DNA of 64,000 nt. Origin: Bacteroidia bacterium. GTDB taxonomy: Bacteria; Bacteroidota; Bacteroidia; Cytophagales; Cyclobacteriaceae. The DNA lies in the NCBI GenBank assembly GCA_030425425.1, contig JAUIAO010000023.1, positions 1 to 64,000 on the forward strand, read 5' to 3'. Positions 53,605-62,840 of this stretch are shown here, in pieces. Under the pieces are notes generated by a model. The model was given only the letters and a program-made list of their open reading frames with translations. It had not been told where the DNA came from and did not search any database. Each line of letters opens with the position of its first letter. The first letter of the stretch is position 1. A program made the translations under genes and the position numbers.

Positions 53605-54793
53605 AACAATTGACCAGATTAAGGCACTTTCTGAAAAGTATTTTGAAGAAATACAGCAAATCAGACATCACTTGCATGCCAATCCGGAACTAAGCTTCCA
53701 TGAATTCAATACGGCAAATTTCATTGAATCAGAGCTTAAAAAGATCGGTATTACAGATTTTGTCAGAATGGCCGAAACTGGCATTACTTTCAACATCAAG
53801 GGAAACCTACCAGATAACGGCAAAGTAGTGGCCATGAGAGCTGACATAGATGCGCTACCAATAGTTGAAGCCAATGATGTCAGTTACAAATCTACGAACG
53901 AGGGTGTGATGCATGCCTGTGGACATGATGTGCATACTTCCTCTCTTCTTGGTGCAGTAAAAATTCTCAATGATTTAAAAGATTATTTTGCCGGCACGGT
54001 GAAAATCATTTTTCAACCAGGCGAAGAAAAATTACCCGGTGGAGCTTCTATCATGATCGATGAAGGAATCCTGGAAAACCCAAAACCTGATCGAATCATA
54101 GGCCAGCATGTAATGCCTCTAATTGATGCTGGTAAAGTAGGCTTCAGAAAAGGAATGTACATGGCCAGCGCAGATGAAATTTATTTCACTGTAAAAGGAA
54201 AAGGTGGTCATGCAGCCATGCCTGAGAATCTGATCGACCCGGTATTGATAACAAGTCATATCATAGTAGCACTACAGCAAGTGATCAGTAGAAGATCGAG
54301 CCCCAAGATTCCGAGTGTATTATCCTTTGGAGACGTACATGCAAATGGCGCTACCAATGTGATTCCAAATGAAGTGAAGGTAAAAGGCACATTCCGTACT
54401 TATGACGAAGAATGGAGAGCAGAAGCTCATCAGATCATGACGGACATGGCCAAAGGCATGGCTCAAGCTATGGGAGGAGACTGTGATTTTGAAGTGGTAA
54501 AAGGATACCCACATCTCAAAAACCATCCAGAATTTACCGACGCAAACATGCAGTGGGCCAAAGAATATCTTGGAGAAGAAAATGTACAGGAAATTGACTT
54601 GTGGCTAGCAGGTGAAGATTTTGCATTCTATTCTCACCATGTAGATTCGTGTTTTTATCGATTGGGTACAAGAAATGAATCAAAAGGAATCACATCTGGT
54701 GTACATACGCCAACTTTTGATATAGACGAATCAGCATTGAAAATTGGCATGGGGCTCTTTGCATGGCTAACCATTGCCGAGTTGAATGCATGA
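53597..54793 (+). CDS. M20 family metallo-amidohydrolase
   Basis: A 398-residue amidohydrolase of the IAA-amino-acid hydrolase/HipO/AmaB group. Metal ligands lie in VMHACGHDVHTS, PGEEKLPGGA, IIGQHVMP and LAGEDFAFYS; a dimerisation domain is inserted at about residues 190-300. It removes N-acyl groups from amino acids or peptides; the exact substrate is open. No signal peptide. Convergent with the porin gene, 16 bp between stops. Confidence 0.9.
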   Translation: MTETIDQIKALSEKYFEEIQQIRHHLHANPELSFHEFNTANFIESELKKIGITDFVRMAETGITFNIKGNLPDNGKVVAMRADIDALPIVEANDVSYKSTNEGVMHACGHDVHTSSLLGAVKILNDLKDYFAGTVKIIFQPGEEKLPGGASIMIDEGILENPKPDRIIGQHVMPLIDAGKVGFRKGMYMASADEIYFTVKGKGGHAAMPENLIDPVLITSHIIVALQQVISRRSSPKIPSVLSFGDVHANGATNVIPNEVKVKGTFRTYDEEWRAEAHQIMTDMAKGMAQAMGGDCDFEVVKGYPHLKNHPEFTDANMQWAKEYLGEENVQEIDLWLAGEDFAFYSHHVDSCFYRLGTRNESKGITSGVHTPTFDIDESALKIGMGLFAWLTIAELNA

Positions 54794-54809
54794 CTGACAA
54801 TTTCAGGAC

Positions 54810-55979
54810 CTAAAGTGCCACTTCGAACTGAAGTCTGTACATCATCGAATTGAATGCTTCCTGCTCCACATAACTGACATCCCCTTGCACTTTCAGTGAG
54901 TGGCCTACGACATATTTGGAAATGCCCAATGTATATTCTGTAATATCATTTATGGAAGATGTGGCCATGTCGGATCTGATTACCGTATATCTTCCAGCGA
55001 GTTCTACATTGGCATCTGTCAAAACGCCAAGAGCAGTTACGAAACCTGATCCCGAACCAAACCCGTCTACCTTATTGCTAGACTTCCTATTAGCATATTC
55101 AGCATTCCAGGAAACACCCTTATACTTAAAAACTGCATCTAACTGCCAAGACGATAGGTCAGAAAAGACGTACTCACCTTCCGAATCCATCAGATAGCTC
55201 CCCAAATTCCCTCGACTTCTCGGAGTATTTTCATTGTAGTCATAAGTTACACCCACCGATAACCTGGGAGACTGGTGTCTAGTGAGGTCTGCTCCAACAT
55301 AATCCTCTTTTCCATTGAATTTACCAAATGGTAAAACTTCTAATCGGCCTGTATACTCATGACCATTTGAGGGATTTGACGCAATGACATTTCTACCTTC
55401 TCCCATCGAAATAGCAAAAATATGACGAAAATAGACCCCTGATATCGAGTGTTCTCTACGAACCTGTATCCCAATATCGCGATCTAATGTAAATCTGGAG
55501 TTCACCAAACTCCGATCTACAAATTGGAGATTTTGAGAAGATACTACACGCTCTCTGTTACCTGGTAGCTTGGTCTGTCCTGCCCATAGCTCCCAACCAT
55601 TAGCAAACCTCCACCTAACCAATGCATCAAGAACAATATTGGCTGTATTGCCCATTTCATCTAATCTTCCACTTCTGGTATCTCTATTGGAAATGGCAAG
55701 TTCTAATTTGTATTTGATTGTAGGATCAAAAGCATACCCATCAAATTTTAAGCGACACCTACGGATCATAGCTCGCTCTTCATAGGAATTAGTCTTAAAG
55801 TTTTGAACGCCTTGGTATAATGATTGAAACCTAAAGCCAAATTTCAAGGCAAAACTGGAATCTAGAGCCTGCAGTTGGATCCCTTTACCCCAATGAGCAT
55901 CAATGGGAATTTGAGAATAAACTATGGCCAATGAAGACAAAAAGAGTGATAGGCAAAAAATAATAGAATGTTTTATCAA
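54810..55979 (-). CDS. O/P family outer membrane porin (phosphate-selective type)
   Basis: A 389-residue outer membrane beta-barrel with signal MIKHSIIFCLSLFLSSLAIVYSQ. Motifs of the OprO/OprP family: FGFRFQSLYQGV, RRCRLKFDGYAFDPTIKYKLELAIS, WELWAGQTKLPGNRERV. It ends in an aromatic/hydrophobic strand (MYRLQFEVAL). OprP-like proteins take up phosphate. It is divergent from two Na/Pi cotransporter genes, which strongly supports a phosphate role. Confidence 0.85.
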   Translation of the reverse strand: MIKHSIIFCLSLFLSSLAIVYSQIPIDAHWGKGIQLQALDSSFALKFGFRFQSLYQGVQNFKTNSYEERAMIRRCRLKFDGYAFDPTIKYKLELAISNRDTRSGRLDEMGNTANIVLDALVRWRFANGWELWAGQTKLPGNRERVVSSQNLQFVDRSLVNSRFTLDRDIGIQVRREHSISGVYFRHIFAISMGEGRNVIASNPSNGHEYTGRLEVLPFGKFNGKEDYVGADLTRHQSPRLSVGVTYDYNENTPRSRGNLGSYLMDSEGEYVFSDLSSWQLDAVFKYKGVSWNAEYANRKSSNKVDGFGSGSGFVTALGVLTDANVELAGRYTVIRSDMATSSINDITEYTLGISKYVVGHSLKVQGDVSYVEQEAFNSMMYRLQFEVAL

Positions 55980-56086
55980 AATATCAAAATTAGATTTCGT
56001 TCAAAGTTAGTTTATTGTTAACAAACAAGCGAACAGAATTACCAAGAACATACTAGTGAGTTAACATTAGCTTAATATCCGAATAT

Positions 56087-56094
56087 TAGATTTG
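56087..56094 (+). promoter_or_regulatory. -7 promoter element for the Na/Pi transporter operon
   Basis: TAGATTTG matches TAnnTTTG 27 bp before the first transporter ATG. The gap also holds TTAACA at 56018-56023 and again at 56061-56066, and the 10-bp palindrome TTGTTAACAA (56015-56024); these may be regulator sites. Confidence 0.45.
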
Positions 56095-56120
56095 CAGAAT
56101 CAACTTGAAATACATTTTTT

Positions 56121-57842
56121 ATGAAATTCGGTTTACTTGAAGCATTAAATTTATTCGGCGCATTAGCATTCTTCATCTATGGAATGAAGATTATGAGTGA
56201 GTCGATTCAAAAGGTTGCAGGCTCTAAAATGCGCCAGATTCTTCGCTCCATGACATCCAATAGATTTAAAGGAGTTCTGACTGGCTTTCTGATTACTAGC
56301 TTAGTTCAATCCTCTTCAGCAACCACTGTTTTGGTGGTAAGCTTCGTAAATGCTGGTTTACTTTCACTTGTGGAATCAATTGGCGTAATTATGGGAGCCA
56401 ACATTGGCACTACAATCACCGCATGGCTGATTTCCATAGTTGGTTTCAAAGTCAAAATTGATGCTTATGCTTTGATTATCATCGCATTTTCATTCCCATT
56501 ATTATTCTTCAGCAGAGAAAAAATCAAAACATGGGGAGAAGTATTTATTGGGTTTGCGCTTTTGTTTATGGGATTGGCTTATCTTAAAGGTGCAGTTCCC
56601 GATCTTAAGTCCAATCCGGAAATTCTTGCATTCCTGAGTAAATACTCTGATCTCGGCTTCCTTTCTACCGTACTTTTTGTTTTCATTGGCACGCTAATTA
56701 CAGTAGTCGTCCAATCTTCTAGTGCTGCAATGGCACTTACTTTGGTGATGGCTAATAATGGCTGGATACCTCTGGAGTTAGCTGCTTCGATGGTATTAGG
56801 AGAAAATATAGGAACAACTATCACTGCGAATCTAGCCGCCATAGTAGGAAACGTACATGCTAAACGTGCAGCATTTGCTCATTTCATTTTCAATGTATTT
56901 GGGGTCTTATGGATCATCCTCTTACTTCATCCATTCCTGGGAGTAATTGCAGGTTATGTGGAGAGTACAACAGGATTTTCACCTTATAACAATGCTGAAT
57001 CAATCCCAATTGCATTGTCAATTTTTCATACTTCATTTAATATCATAAACGCTCTCTTGCTGGTAGGTTTTGTTAAACACATCGCAAATGTTGTTGTGAA
57101 AGTTATCAAAGCGAAAGGAGAAGATTCAGAGGAATTTAAACTGGAGTACATCGGTACCGGATTGATGAACACTGCGGAGCTTTCACTTGAAGAGGCCCAA
57201 AAAGAAACAGCCGCTTTTGGACAAATATTATCGAAAATGTCCAAAACTATGCGTGAGCTTTTGGATGAGAAAAAACCTAAAAAACAGAAGAAACTCATTA
57301 AAAAGATGAGGAAATTCGAAGAGGTAACAGACCATTTCGAAGACGAGATCAGTAAATATCTTTCTAAGGTGACTGATAGCAGCCTAAGTGCCTCAGCTTC
57401 TGCAAGAGTGGTCAGTTTGATGAGTATAATCAATGATCTTGAGAGAATTGGAGACGTTTACTTTCAAATGTCCAAAGATTTTGAAAAAAAGGCTGAAGAT
57501 TCTCCTGGCTTTAACGACAAACAAAAAGACCACCTGATTAAAATGCATGATTTGGTAGATGATGCTATCCAAACCATGAACAAAAACCTGAACTCTGATT
57601 ACTCAAAAACCTCAATAGATGAGGCTTTGGTTCATGAGAAAAACATTGATTCTTACAGAAACAAGTTAAGAAATCACCATCTGAGCCAAATGGATAAGAA
57701 AGGCTACAACCCACAAACAGGGACATTGTACAAAGATTTATTTATGTCTTATGAAAAGGTTGGAGATCATGTGATAAACGTCACTGAAGGAATTACTGGT
57801 GAATCTGAAAGAAAGATTAAACAGGATAAAGAAATTGAGTAA
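56121..57842 (+). CDS. Na/Pi cotransporter with PhoU-like domain
   Basis: A 573-residue sodium-dependent phosphate importer. Two inverted transporter repeats carry the QSSS signatures LVQSSSATTVLVVSF and VVQSSSAAMALTLV, each followed by GANIGTTITA-like or GENIGTTITAN loops. About eight membrane helices occupy residues 1-320; the last 240 residues are a soluble helical PhoU-like domain (TMRELLDEKKP...FEDEISKYL). First gene of an operon with a second transporter and opposite a phosphate porin. Confidence 0.93.
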   Translation: MKFGLLEALNLFGALAFFIYGMKIMSESIQKVAGSKMRQILRSMTSNRFKGVLTGFLITSLVQSSSATTVLVVSFVNAGLLSLVESIGVIMGANIGTTITAWLISIVGFKVKIDAYALIIIAFSFPLLFFSREKIKTWGEVFIGFALLFMGLAYLKGAVPDLKSNPEILAFLSKYSDLGFLSTVLFVFIGTLITVVVQSSSAAMALTLVMANNGWIPLELAASMVLGENIGTTITANLAAIVGNVHAKRAAFAHFIFNVFGVLWIILLLHPFLGVIAGYVESTTGFSPYNNAESIPIALSIFHTSFNIINALLLVGFVKHIANVVVKVIKAKGEDSEEFKLEYIGTGLMNTAELSLEEAQKETAAFGQILSKMSKTMRELLDEKKPKKQKKLIKKMRKFEEVTDHFEDEISKYLSKVTDSSLSASASARVVSLMSIINDLERIGDVYFQMSKDFEKKAEDSPGFNDKQKDHLIKMHDLVDDAIQTMNKNLNSDYSKTSIDEALVHEKNIDSYRNKLRNHHLSQMDKKGYNPQTGTLYKDLFMSYEKVGDHVINVTEGITGESERKIKQDKEIE

Positions 57843-59034
57843 TCAATCTACAGCCTTTTTGAAATCAGCGACATTGCGTACTACCCAGGGCAAATACACA
57901 TCTTCTTGGAAGTTAATCACCACATTATTTACTTCAATAATTGGTTTTTTTCTTGCCATGCACCTCATAGGATTGTCATTACAATCTGTGGGCACAGGGT
58001 TTGCTTTGGATTTTCAAGCAGCTCTTTCGAATCCAGCTATTGGTCTATTCATTGGTCTATTAGGCACTGCCATACTTCAGAGTAGCTCTACTACTACTTC
58101 TATGACCGTGGCAGCTGTCGCCGTAGGAACGCTATCACTGGAAAATGCCATCCCGGTGGTTATGGGAGCCAATATAGGCACTACGCTTACCAGCTCCATC
58201 GTATCCATGAGTTATGTTACTAAGACTAGGGAATTCAAAAAAGCGGTCTCAGCTGGTGTAATCCATGATCTTTTCAATGTATTTGTTTGCATCATTCTTT
58301 TTCCTCTAGAGTTAAAATTTGGCATTCTCAGTAAACTAAGTTTATACCTGTCTTCAGCAATTGGCCTAAGTAATCCGTCAAATATCATTGCCGAAAAATG
58401 GACTCTTTATCAATTTACTGACAACATAGGTTTAAAAATTATTTCATGGATTGGAGCCATCCCAATGCTTCTGCTCGCGTTTGTTATGCTTTTCCTTGTG
58501 GTAAAAAACATCTCCAACATTCTTTACAAAGAACTCATTGGATCCACGAAAGAGAAATTTGAGTCTTTGGCTTTTAAAAATACTTTCAAATCATTTGGTT
58601 GGGGATTCCTATTGACTGCTATCATACAAAGCAGTTCGATTACCACATCCCTAATGGTACCGCTCGTCGCTACTGGTAAAGTAGAACTAAAACGCGCGTT
58701 TCAGTTCATTATGGGTGCCAATCTGGGAACCACTATCACCGCATTGATAGCTGCGATGTTCAAAAGTGAAGCTGCAGTAAGTCTTGCTATTGCACATTTT
58801 CTATTCAACTCCTTTGGAGTGATTCTATTTCTGGCATTTCCATATATAAGACAGATTCCAATATTATTATCCGAAAAACTAGGGACATTCTCTTTGAAGT
58901 ATAAGCTCACAGCCTTTACCTATATCATGTTTTTGTTCTTTCTTTTGCCATTCACTTTAATCTACTTCAGCAAAGAACATAAAACCACACCTGTAACATC
59001 CAAAACCACCACTGAAGTGACGGCAAATAAATAG
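57835..59034 (+). CDS. Second Na/Pi symporter, without PhoU domain
   Basis: A roughly 399-residue paralogue of the upstream transporter: ILQSSSTTTSMTVAAV and IIQSSSITTSLMVPLV with GANIGTTLTSS and GANLGTTITAL. About nine membrane helices and a short Thr-rich tail. I place the start at TTG 57835, overlapping the previous stop by 8 bp; a GTG at 57799 is possible but overlaps by 44 bp. The upper gene has the PhoU domain, so both may be regulated through it. Confidence 0.88.
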   Translation: MSNQSTAFLKSATLRTTQGKYTSSWKLITTLFTSIIGFFLAMHLIGLSLQSVGTGFALDFQAALSNPAIGLFIGLLGTAILQSSSTTTSMTVAAVAVGTLSLENAIPVVMGANIGTTLTSSIVSMSYVTKTREFKKAVSAGVIHDLFNVFVCIILFPLELKFGILSKLSLYLSSAIGLSNPSNIIAEKWTLYQFTDNIGLKIISWIGAIPMLLLAFVMLFLVVKNISNILYKELIGSTKEKFESLAFKNTFKSFGWGFLLTAIIQSSSITTSLMVPLVATGKVELKRAFQFIMGANLGTTITALIAAMFKSEAAVSLAIAHFLFNSFGVILFLAFPYIRQIPILLSEKLGTFSLKYKLTAFTYIMFLFFLLPFTLIYFSKEHKTTPVTSKTTTEVTANK

Positions 59035-59099
59035 TTGATCACTTCTACGCCTGCTTCACTTTCGCTAATATTGTTAGAGACAATTAACTCACCTCTTTT

Positions 59100-59459
59100 A
59101 TGCTGGTTTGGAACAATCTTATTGATAAAATATCGGAGTATATAAGACTCAAAGGTGAAAAGCTCAAGCTGGAAATCATCACTCAGATTTCGAGGCTTCT
59201 TGCTCATTTGGTAGCATTTCTATTCATTGCCGTCATTGGTGTATTTTTTCTGATTTTCGCCTCCCTTTCTTTAGGAGCTTACCTCAATTGGGTTTTAGAC
59301 AGCACCTTTCTTGGTTATCTGATTGTAGGAGGGCTTTATTTCATTATTTTGATCGGAATATTCTTTCTCTTGCGATCCAATAAAATTCAGAATTGGCTGG
59401 AAACACTCTTTATAAGTCTTAGTGAAAACGAAGAATTCAGTGACGAAGATGAAATCTGA
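59100..59459 (+). CDS. Phage-holin-like membrane protein (PF07332 type)
   Basis: A 119-residue protein with an amphipathic N-terminal helix, two membrane spans (about residues 35-60 and 70-95) and an acidic tail. The layout matches the Phage_holin_3_6 family, which in Bacteroidetes is chromosomal and not part of a prophage. No phage genes are near. It overlaps the following gene by 11 bp. Confidence 0.75.
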   Translation: MLVWNNLIDKISEYIRLKGEKLKLEIITQISRLLAHLVAFLFIAVIGVFFLIFASLSLGAYLNWVLDSTFLGYLIVGGLYFIILIGIFFLLRSNKIQNWLETLFISLSENEEFSDEDEI

Positions 59460-59832
59460 AAAATGGACCAAACGCAAATCACAACTGCTAAGAAAAGAGG
59501 AGTCTATCAAGGACGAATTGAATCTGGCGGGAGATGAGTTTATGACTCAGGCAAAAAAAGTGTCTATCAGCACGTTAGGTGTTGGGGCTACAGTTCTAGC
59601 TGGATATATGACTTACAGATTTTTCTTCAAGGAAGAAAAAGATGAAGAAATAGAACAACTGAAGAAAGAAAAGGCCGAGCTAAAAGGAAAAAACAAAGCT
59701 CTGGAAGGGATGAAAAAGGCTTTTACCGAAAGAATGCTTGCTCAGGCGGTGAGCTATGCTGGTGATCGATTGATCAATTATCTGGACAAAATGGGGATAG
59801 ATTCTTCAGCGAAAAAACCTACTAAACATTGA
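59449..59832 (+). CDS. Coiled-coil membrane protein linked to the holin-like gene
   Basis: A 127-residue protein from the ATG at 59449. A basic N-terminus, one short membrane span (residues about 40-57, ISTLGVGATVLAGYMTYRF) and a strongly charged coiled coil (60-90, EIEQLKKEKAELKGKNKAL). It resembles the YtxH/DUF883-like partners of holin-type membrane proteins. Function unknown. Its 3' end overlaps the convergent AraC gene by 11 bp. Confidence 0.65.
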   Translation: MKSEKWTKRKSQLLRKEESIKDELNLAGDEFMTQAKKVSISTLGVGATVLAGYMTYRFFFKEEKDEEIEQLKKEKAELKGKNKALEGMKKAFTERMLAQAVSYAGDRLINYLDKMGIDSSAKKPTKH

Positions 59833-60736
59833 TCAAAGACTCGCGTCTTCTCATCTTTCCTGCGGGTATCCCAAACATCATTTTAAATCTGCGACAGAAA
59901 TAAGCAGTGTCCTTATACCCTACATCTTTTCCAATTTCGCGAATGCTTAATTTGGAAGTTCGTAGCAGATTTACAGCCTCCTCCATCCTTTGATATTCAA
60001 TATAATCTTGCGGGTTGATACCTGTGAGCATTTTGAAATATTGCCCCACATAATCTTCAGAAACATTTGCCACATTTGCCAAGACCTTATTGGACAAATC
60101 CTGGCCCAGGTTCTCTTTAATAAAGGTGAAAATATCTATCAAACGTGGATCCTTGAAGTAAGTACTGTTGGTTGCAAATTGTTCTACAAAAAGTCCTTGT
60201 TTCAAAATATATCGGATCAATTCTACAGCTAATTGTTCGGTAAGTACTTTAATAATCCGATCCTTTCCTGGCGCATTGTTCGCTACTTCATCATTTACAG
60301 ATTTGATCAATGAGATGATTTTGGGCGATTTACCGATTTTAAATGCTGGAATGTCCAGCGAAGCAAAAAAGTTTACTGAATCGAAAGCCTTCGCCTCAAA
60401 AGACACATAACTATAATTTTCTCCAGACGGCTTTTCGTCACCAAAACTTTTGAAATAAAGCTCCTTATTATTTAAAAATTCATCTTTAGATAAGCTCACA
60501 GCCTTGTTACTGCCATAAGTAATGGACATAGGCCGTCCACCAGGAACGAAGAAAACCTCCCCTTCTTTACACTGTTCTTTTTCCTTCCCAAAGCTGACTA
60601 TTCCCTTGTTAACCAGTATAAGTGAATTCTCAATTTCATAGTTATTCTGAATGGTCACAGGCTTCAGAATATTAATATTCCTAGCCTTGATAAACCTTAC
60701 TCCCAGTGATTCTATGATCTTGTTATAATCCTCCAC
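59822..60736 (-). CDS. AraC family transcriptional regulator
   Basis: A 304-residue regulator. N-terminal cupin-like sensor (residues about 20-180, with GEVFFVPGGRPMSITYG) and C-terminal double HTH (about 205-300: SEDYVGQYFKMLTGINPQDYI, LSIREIGKDVGYKDTAYFCRRFKMMFGIPAGKMRR covering residues 265-298). Ligand unknown. Monocistronic; nearest divergent gene none, the acyl-CoA dehydrogenase lies upstream in the same direction after a terminator. Confidence 0.9.
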   Translation of the reverse strand: MEDYNKIIESLGVRFIKARNINILKPVTIQNNYEIENSLILVNKGIVSFGKEKEQCKEGEVFFVPGGRPMSITYGSNKAVSLSKDEFLNNKELYFKSFGDEKPSGENYSYVSFEAKAFDSVNFFASLDIPAFKIGKSPKIISLIKSVNDEVANNAPGKDRIIKVLTEQLAVELIRYILKQGLFVEQFATNSTYFKDPRLIDIFTFIKENLGQDLSNKVLANVANVSEDYVGQYFKMLTGINPQDYIEYQRMEEAVNLLRTSKLSIREIGKDVGYKDTAYFCRRFKMMFGIPAGKMRRRESLINV

Positions 60737-60827
60737 TTATTTAGATAATATGATTAAACATTGAAAAAATAATGTTTTCCGAACGGAAAATTGTATAAAA
60801 CTAATATCAAAAAATCACATTATCCAA

Positions 60828-60853
60828 AAATCAGGGGAATAATCCCCTGATTT
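60828..60853 (-). terminator. Intrinsic terminator after the acyl-CoA dehydrogenase
   Basis: AAATCAGGGGA (60828-60838) pairs with TCCCCTGATTT (60843-60853) around ATAA; the A run to its left yields Ts on the minus strand. Confidence 0.85.
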
Positions 60854-60862
60854 GAAATTATA

Positions 60863-62002
60863 TTATTTTAATAAACCACGAGAAATCACGATCCTTTGAA
60901 TTTCAGACGTGCCTTCATAAATCTGAGTGATTTTGGCATCTCGCATCATTCTTTCTACATGATATTCCTTCACATAGCCATACCCACCATGTATTTGAAC
61001 CGCCTCTGTAGCATTGTGCATAGCAGCCTCAGAAGCAAATAATTTTGCCATGGCACTGGCTTCTCCATAGTCTTTCCCTTCATCCTTTAGTCGGGCGGCC
61101 TTGAGCAGTAGCATTCTCGAGGCTTCAACTTTGGTGGCCATATCTGCAAGTTTAAATTGTATGGCCTGGTGCTTGGCAATTTCTTTGCCAAATGCTTTTC
61201 TCTCTTTAGCGTAAGCAACAGACCGTTCCAGCGCTCCTGCAGCTATTCCAAGAGCCTGAGCACCTATTCCAATCCTACCGCCATTTAAAGTATTCATAGC
61301 AAATGTGAACCCAAACCCATCTTCTCCTATCCTATTCTCTTTAGGGACTTTTACATCCGTAAACATCAACGAATGAGTATCTGACCCACGGATTCCCATT
61401 TTGTCCTCTTTCTTACCAACTACAAAACCTTCCATCTCACGCTCTACGATCAAACAGTTGATTCCTTTGTGCTTCAATTCGGGGTGTGTCTGAGCCATGA
61501 CCAGATAGATTGATGCTGAATTCCCATTGGTGATCCAGTTTTTGGTGCCATTGAGTAAATAATGATCTCCTTTATCTTCAGCTGTGGTCCTCTGAGAGGT
61601 GGCATCAGACCCAGCTTCTGGCTCACTTAAACAAAAAGCTCCAATGACTTCTCCCGAGGATAAACGAGGTAAGTACTTCTGTTTCTGTTCTTCCGAACCA
61701 AATTTTTCTATGCCCCAGCAGACAAGACTGTTATTCACTGACATGCTCACTGAAGCAGAAGCATCTATTTTCGAGATCTCTTCCATAGCCAAAACGTAAG
61801 AAACAGTATCCATCCCTCCTCCTCCATATTTTGGGTCTACCATCATTCCCATAAATCCGAGCTCACCCATCATTTTGACCTGTTCTTTCGGAAATCGCTG
61901 CTCATTGTCTCGTTCTATTACGCCAGGAAGCAGTTCCTTTTCAGCAAAATCTCTTGCCGCTTCCCTTACAGCCAGGTGCTCTTCAGTTAAGTTAAAATCC
62001 AT
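60863..62002 (-). CDS. Acyl-CoA dehydrogenase (short-chain type)
   Basis: A 379-residue FAD enzyme that introduces the alpha-beta double bond in acyl-CoA during beta-oxidation. FAD/substrate motifs are AFCLSEPEAGSDATSQRT, KNWITNGNSAS, QIHGGYGYVKEYHVERMMRDAKI, and the catalytic base is E363 in IYEGTSEIQR, the position used by short/medium-chain enzymes. Chain-length preference is inferred from butyryl-CoA dehydrogenase-like sequence. A TAAATTTG box lies 35 bp upstream. Confidence 0.95.
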   Translation of the reverse strand: MDFNLTEEHLAVREAARDFAEKELLPGVIERDNEQRFPKEQVKMMGELGFMGMMVDPKYGGGGMDTVSYVLAMEEISKIDASASVSMSVNNSLVCWGIEKFGSEEQKQKYLPRLSSGEVIGAFCLSEPEAGSDATSQRTTAEDKGDHYLLNGTKNWITNGNSASIYLVMAQTHPELKHKGINCLIVEREMEGFVVGKKEDKMGIRGSDTHSLMFTDVKVPKENRIGEDGFGFTFAMNTLNGGRIGIGAQALGIAAGALERSVAYAKERKAFGKEIAKHQAIQFKLADMATKVEASRMLLLKAARLKDEGKDYGEASAMAKLFASEAAMHNATEAVQIHGGYGYVKEYHVERMMRDAKITQIYEGTSEIQRIVISRGLLK

Positions 62003-62036
62003 TTAGTTATTGGGTTAAATGTTAATGTTTGTATGA

Positions 62037-62044
62037 CAAATTTA
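62037..62044 (-). promoter_or_regulatory. -7 promoter element for the acyl-CoA dehydrogenase
   Basis: CAAATTTA on the + strand reads TAAATTTG on the minus strand, a TAnnTTTG match. Between it and the ATG a single GTTATTGGGTTA word occurs, similar to the 8-bp repeat at 615. Confidence 0.42.
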
Positions 62045-62083
62045 ATTTAAATTTATTATGCATGCAGACTATATCAACATAAT

Positions 62084-62113
62084 AAAACCTGTGAATAAAG
62101 ATTCACAGGTTTT
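62084..62113 (-). terminator. Intrinsic terminator after the zinc metallopeptidase
   Basis: AAAACCTGTGAAT (62084-62096) pairs perfectly with 62101-62113 around AAAG; symmetrical A and T ends allow function in either direction. Confidence 0.85.
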
Positions 62114-62154
62114 AAATGGTTCCTGTATGGCAACCGAAATTATGCTGAGTTCAT

Positions 62155-62838
62155 TTATTCATCCCCCAAAAACATCATTACATAATAAAGAAGTGTGGTA
62201 ATCGCACCAAGAGCTGCAATTAAATAAGTAGAAGCTGCCGCATTTAATGCGTCTTTTGCCATATAATGCTCTTCACTGTTCACAATATTTCGATCTTTTA
62301 TCCAAGCCAAGGCACGATTGCTGGCGTCATATTCTACTGGTAATGTTACCAAAGAAAACAAAGTGATCACTGCCTGACAGGCTATGAGAATCAATAATAT
62401 GTTTTGAAAACCAATATTGAGAAAAAACATCCCTCCAAATATGGAAGCCAGTATGATAAAATTCATGATTCTACCACTTACATTCTGGATAGGTACCATA
62501 GCACTTCTAAATTCCAGAAAACTGTAAGCGGTAGCATGTTGTACAGCATGACCACACTCGTGTGCTGCTACCGCAGCAGCAGCTGTTGATCTTCCATGGT
62601 ACACATCTGGACTAAGATTTACTGTTTTATTAGCTGGATTGTAATGATCCGTCAACTGTCCTTCTACGGAAGTGACAGAGACATCATAAATACCATTATC
62701 AGCCAGCATTAGCTCAGCCACTTCCCTTCCCGAGAGCCCTGACGAGAGCGGAATTTGGGAGTATTTCTTAAACTTCTTTTTCAGTCTATTACTTGCTATC
62801 AGACTGACTATAAAGAATACAATGAAAATAATAATCAT
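62155..62838 (-). CDS. Membrane zinc metallopeptidase, YugP family
   Basis: A 227-residue protein (PF04298 type). An N-terminal span, the zinc motif H93-E94-H97 (HECGHAVQH) and three further spans (about 120-220). It resembles Bacillus YugP and M48-type membrane proteases; function is not well defined but is probably membrane protein quality control. It follows rfaE2 by 2 bp in the same operon. Confidence 0.88.
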   Translation of the reverse strand: MIIIFIVFFIVSLIASNRLKKKFKKYSQIPLSSGLSGREVAELMLADNGIYDVSVTSVEGQLTDHYNPANKTVNLSPDVYHGRSTAAAAVAAHECGHAVQHATAYSFLEFRSAMVPIQNVSGRIMNFIILASIFGGMFFLNIGFQNILLILIACQAVITLFSLVTLPVEYDASNRALAWIKDRNIVNSEEHYMAKDALNAAASTYLIAALGAITTLLYYVMMFLGDE

Positions 62839-62840
62839 CT

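Noticed and set aside
55985..55992. TAATTTTG box on the minus strand as the porin promoter
   Set aside because: It is only 5 bp before the porin start codon, which would leave almost no leader; probably coincidental.
56688..56703. Second sigma-54-like site TGGCACGCTAATTACA
   Set aside because: The -12 element has TTAC in place of TTGC and it lies inside the Na/Pi transporter coding sequence.
59100..59459. Prophage remnant because of the holin-like gene
   Set aside because: No integrase, terminase, capsid or lysin genes are near; the PF07332 type is commonly chromosomal.
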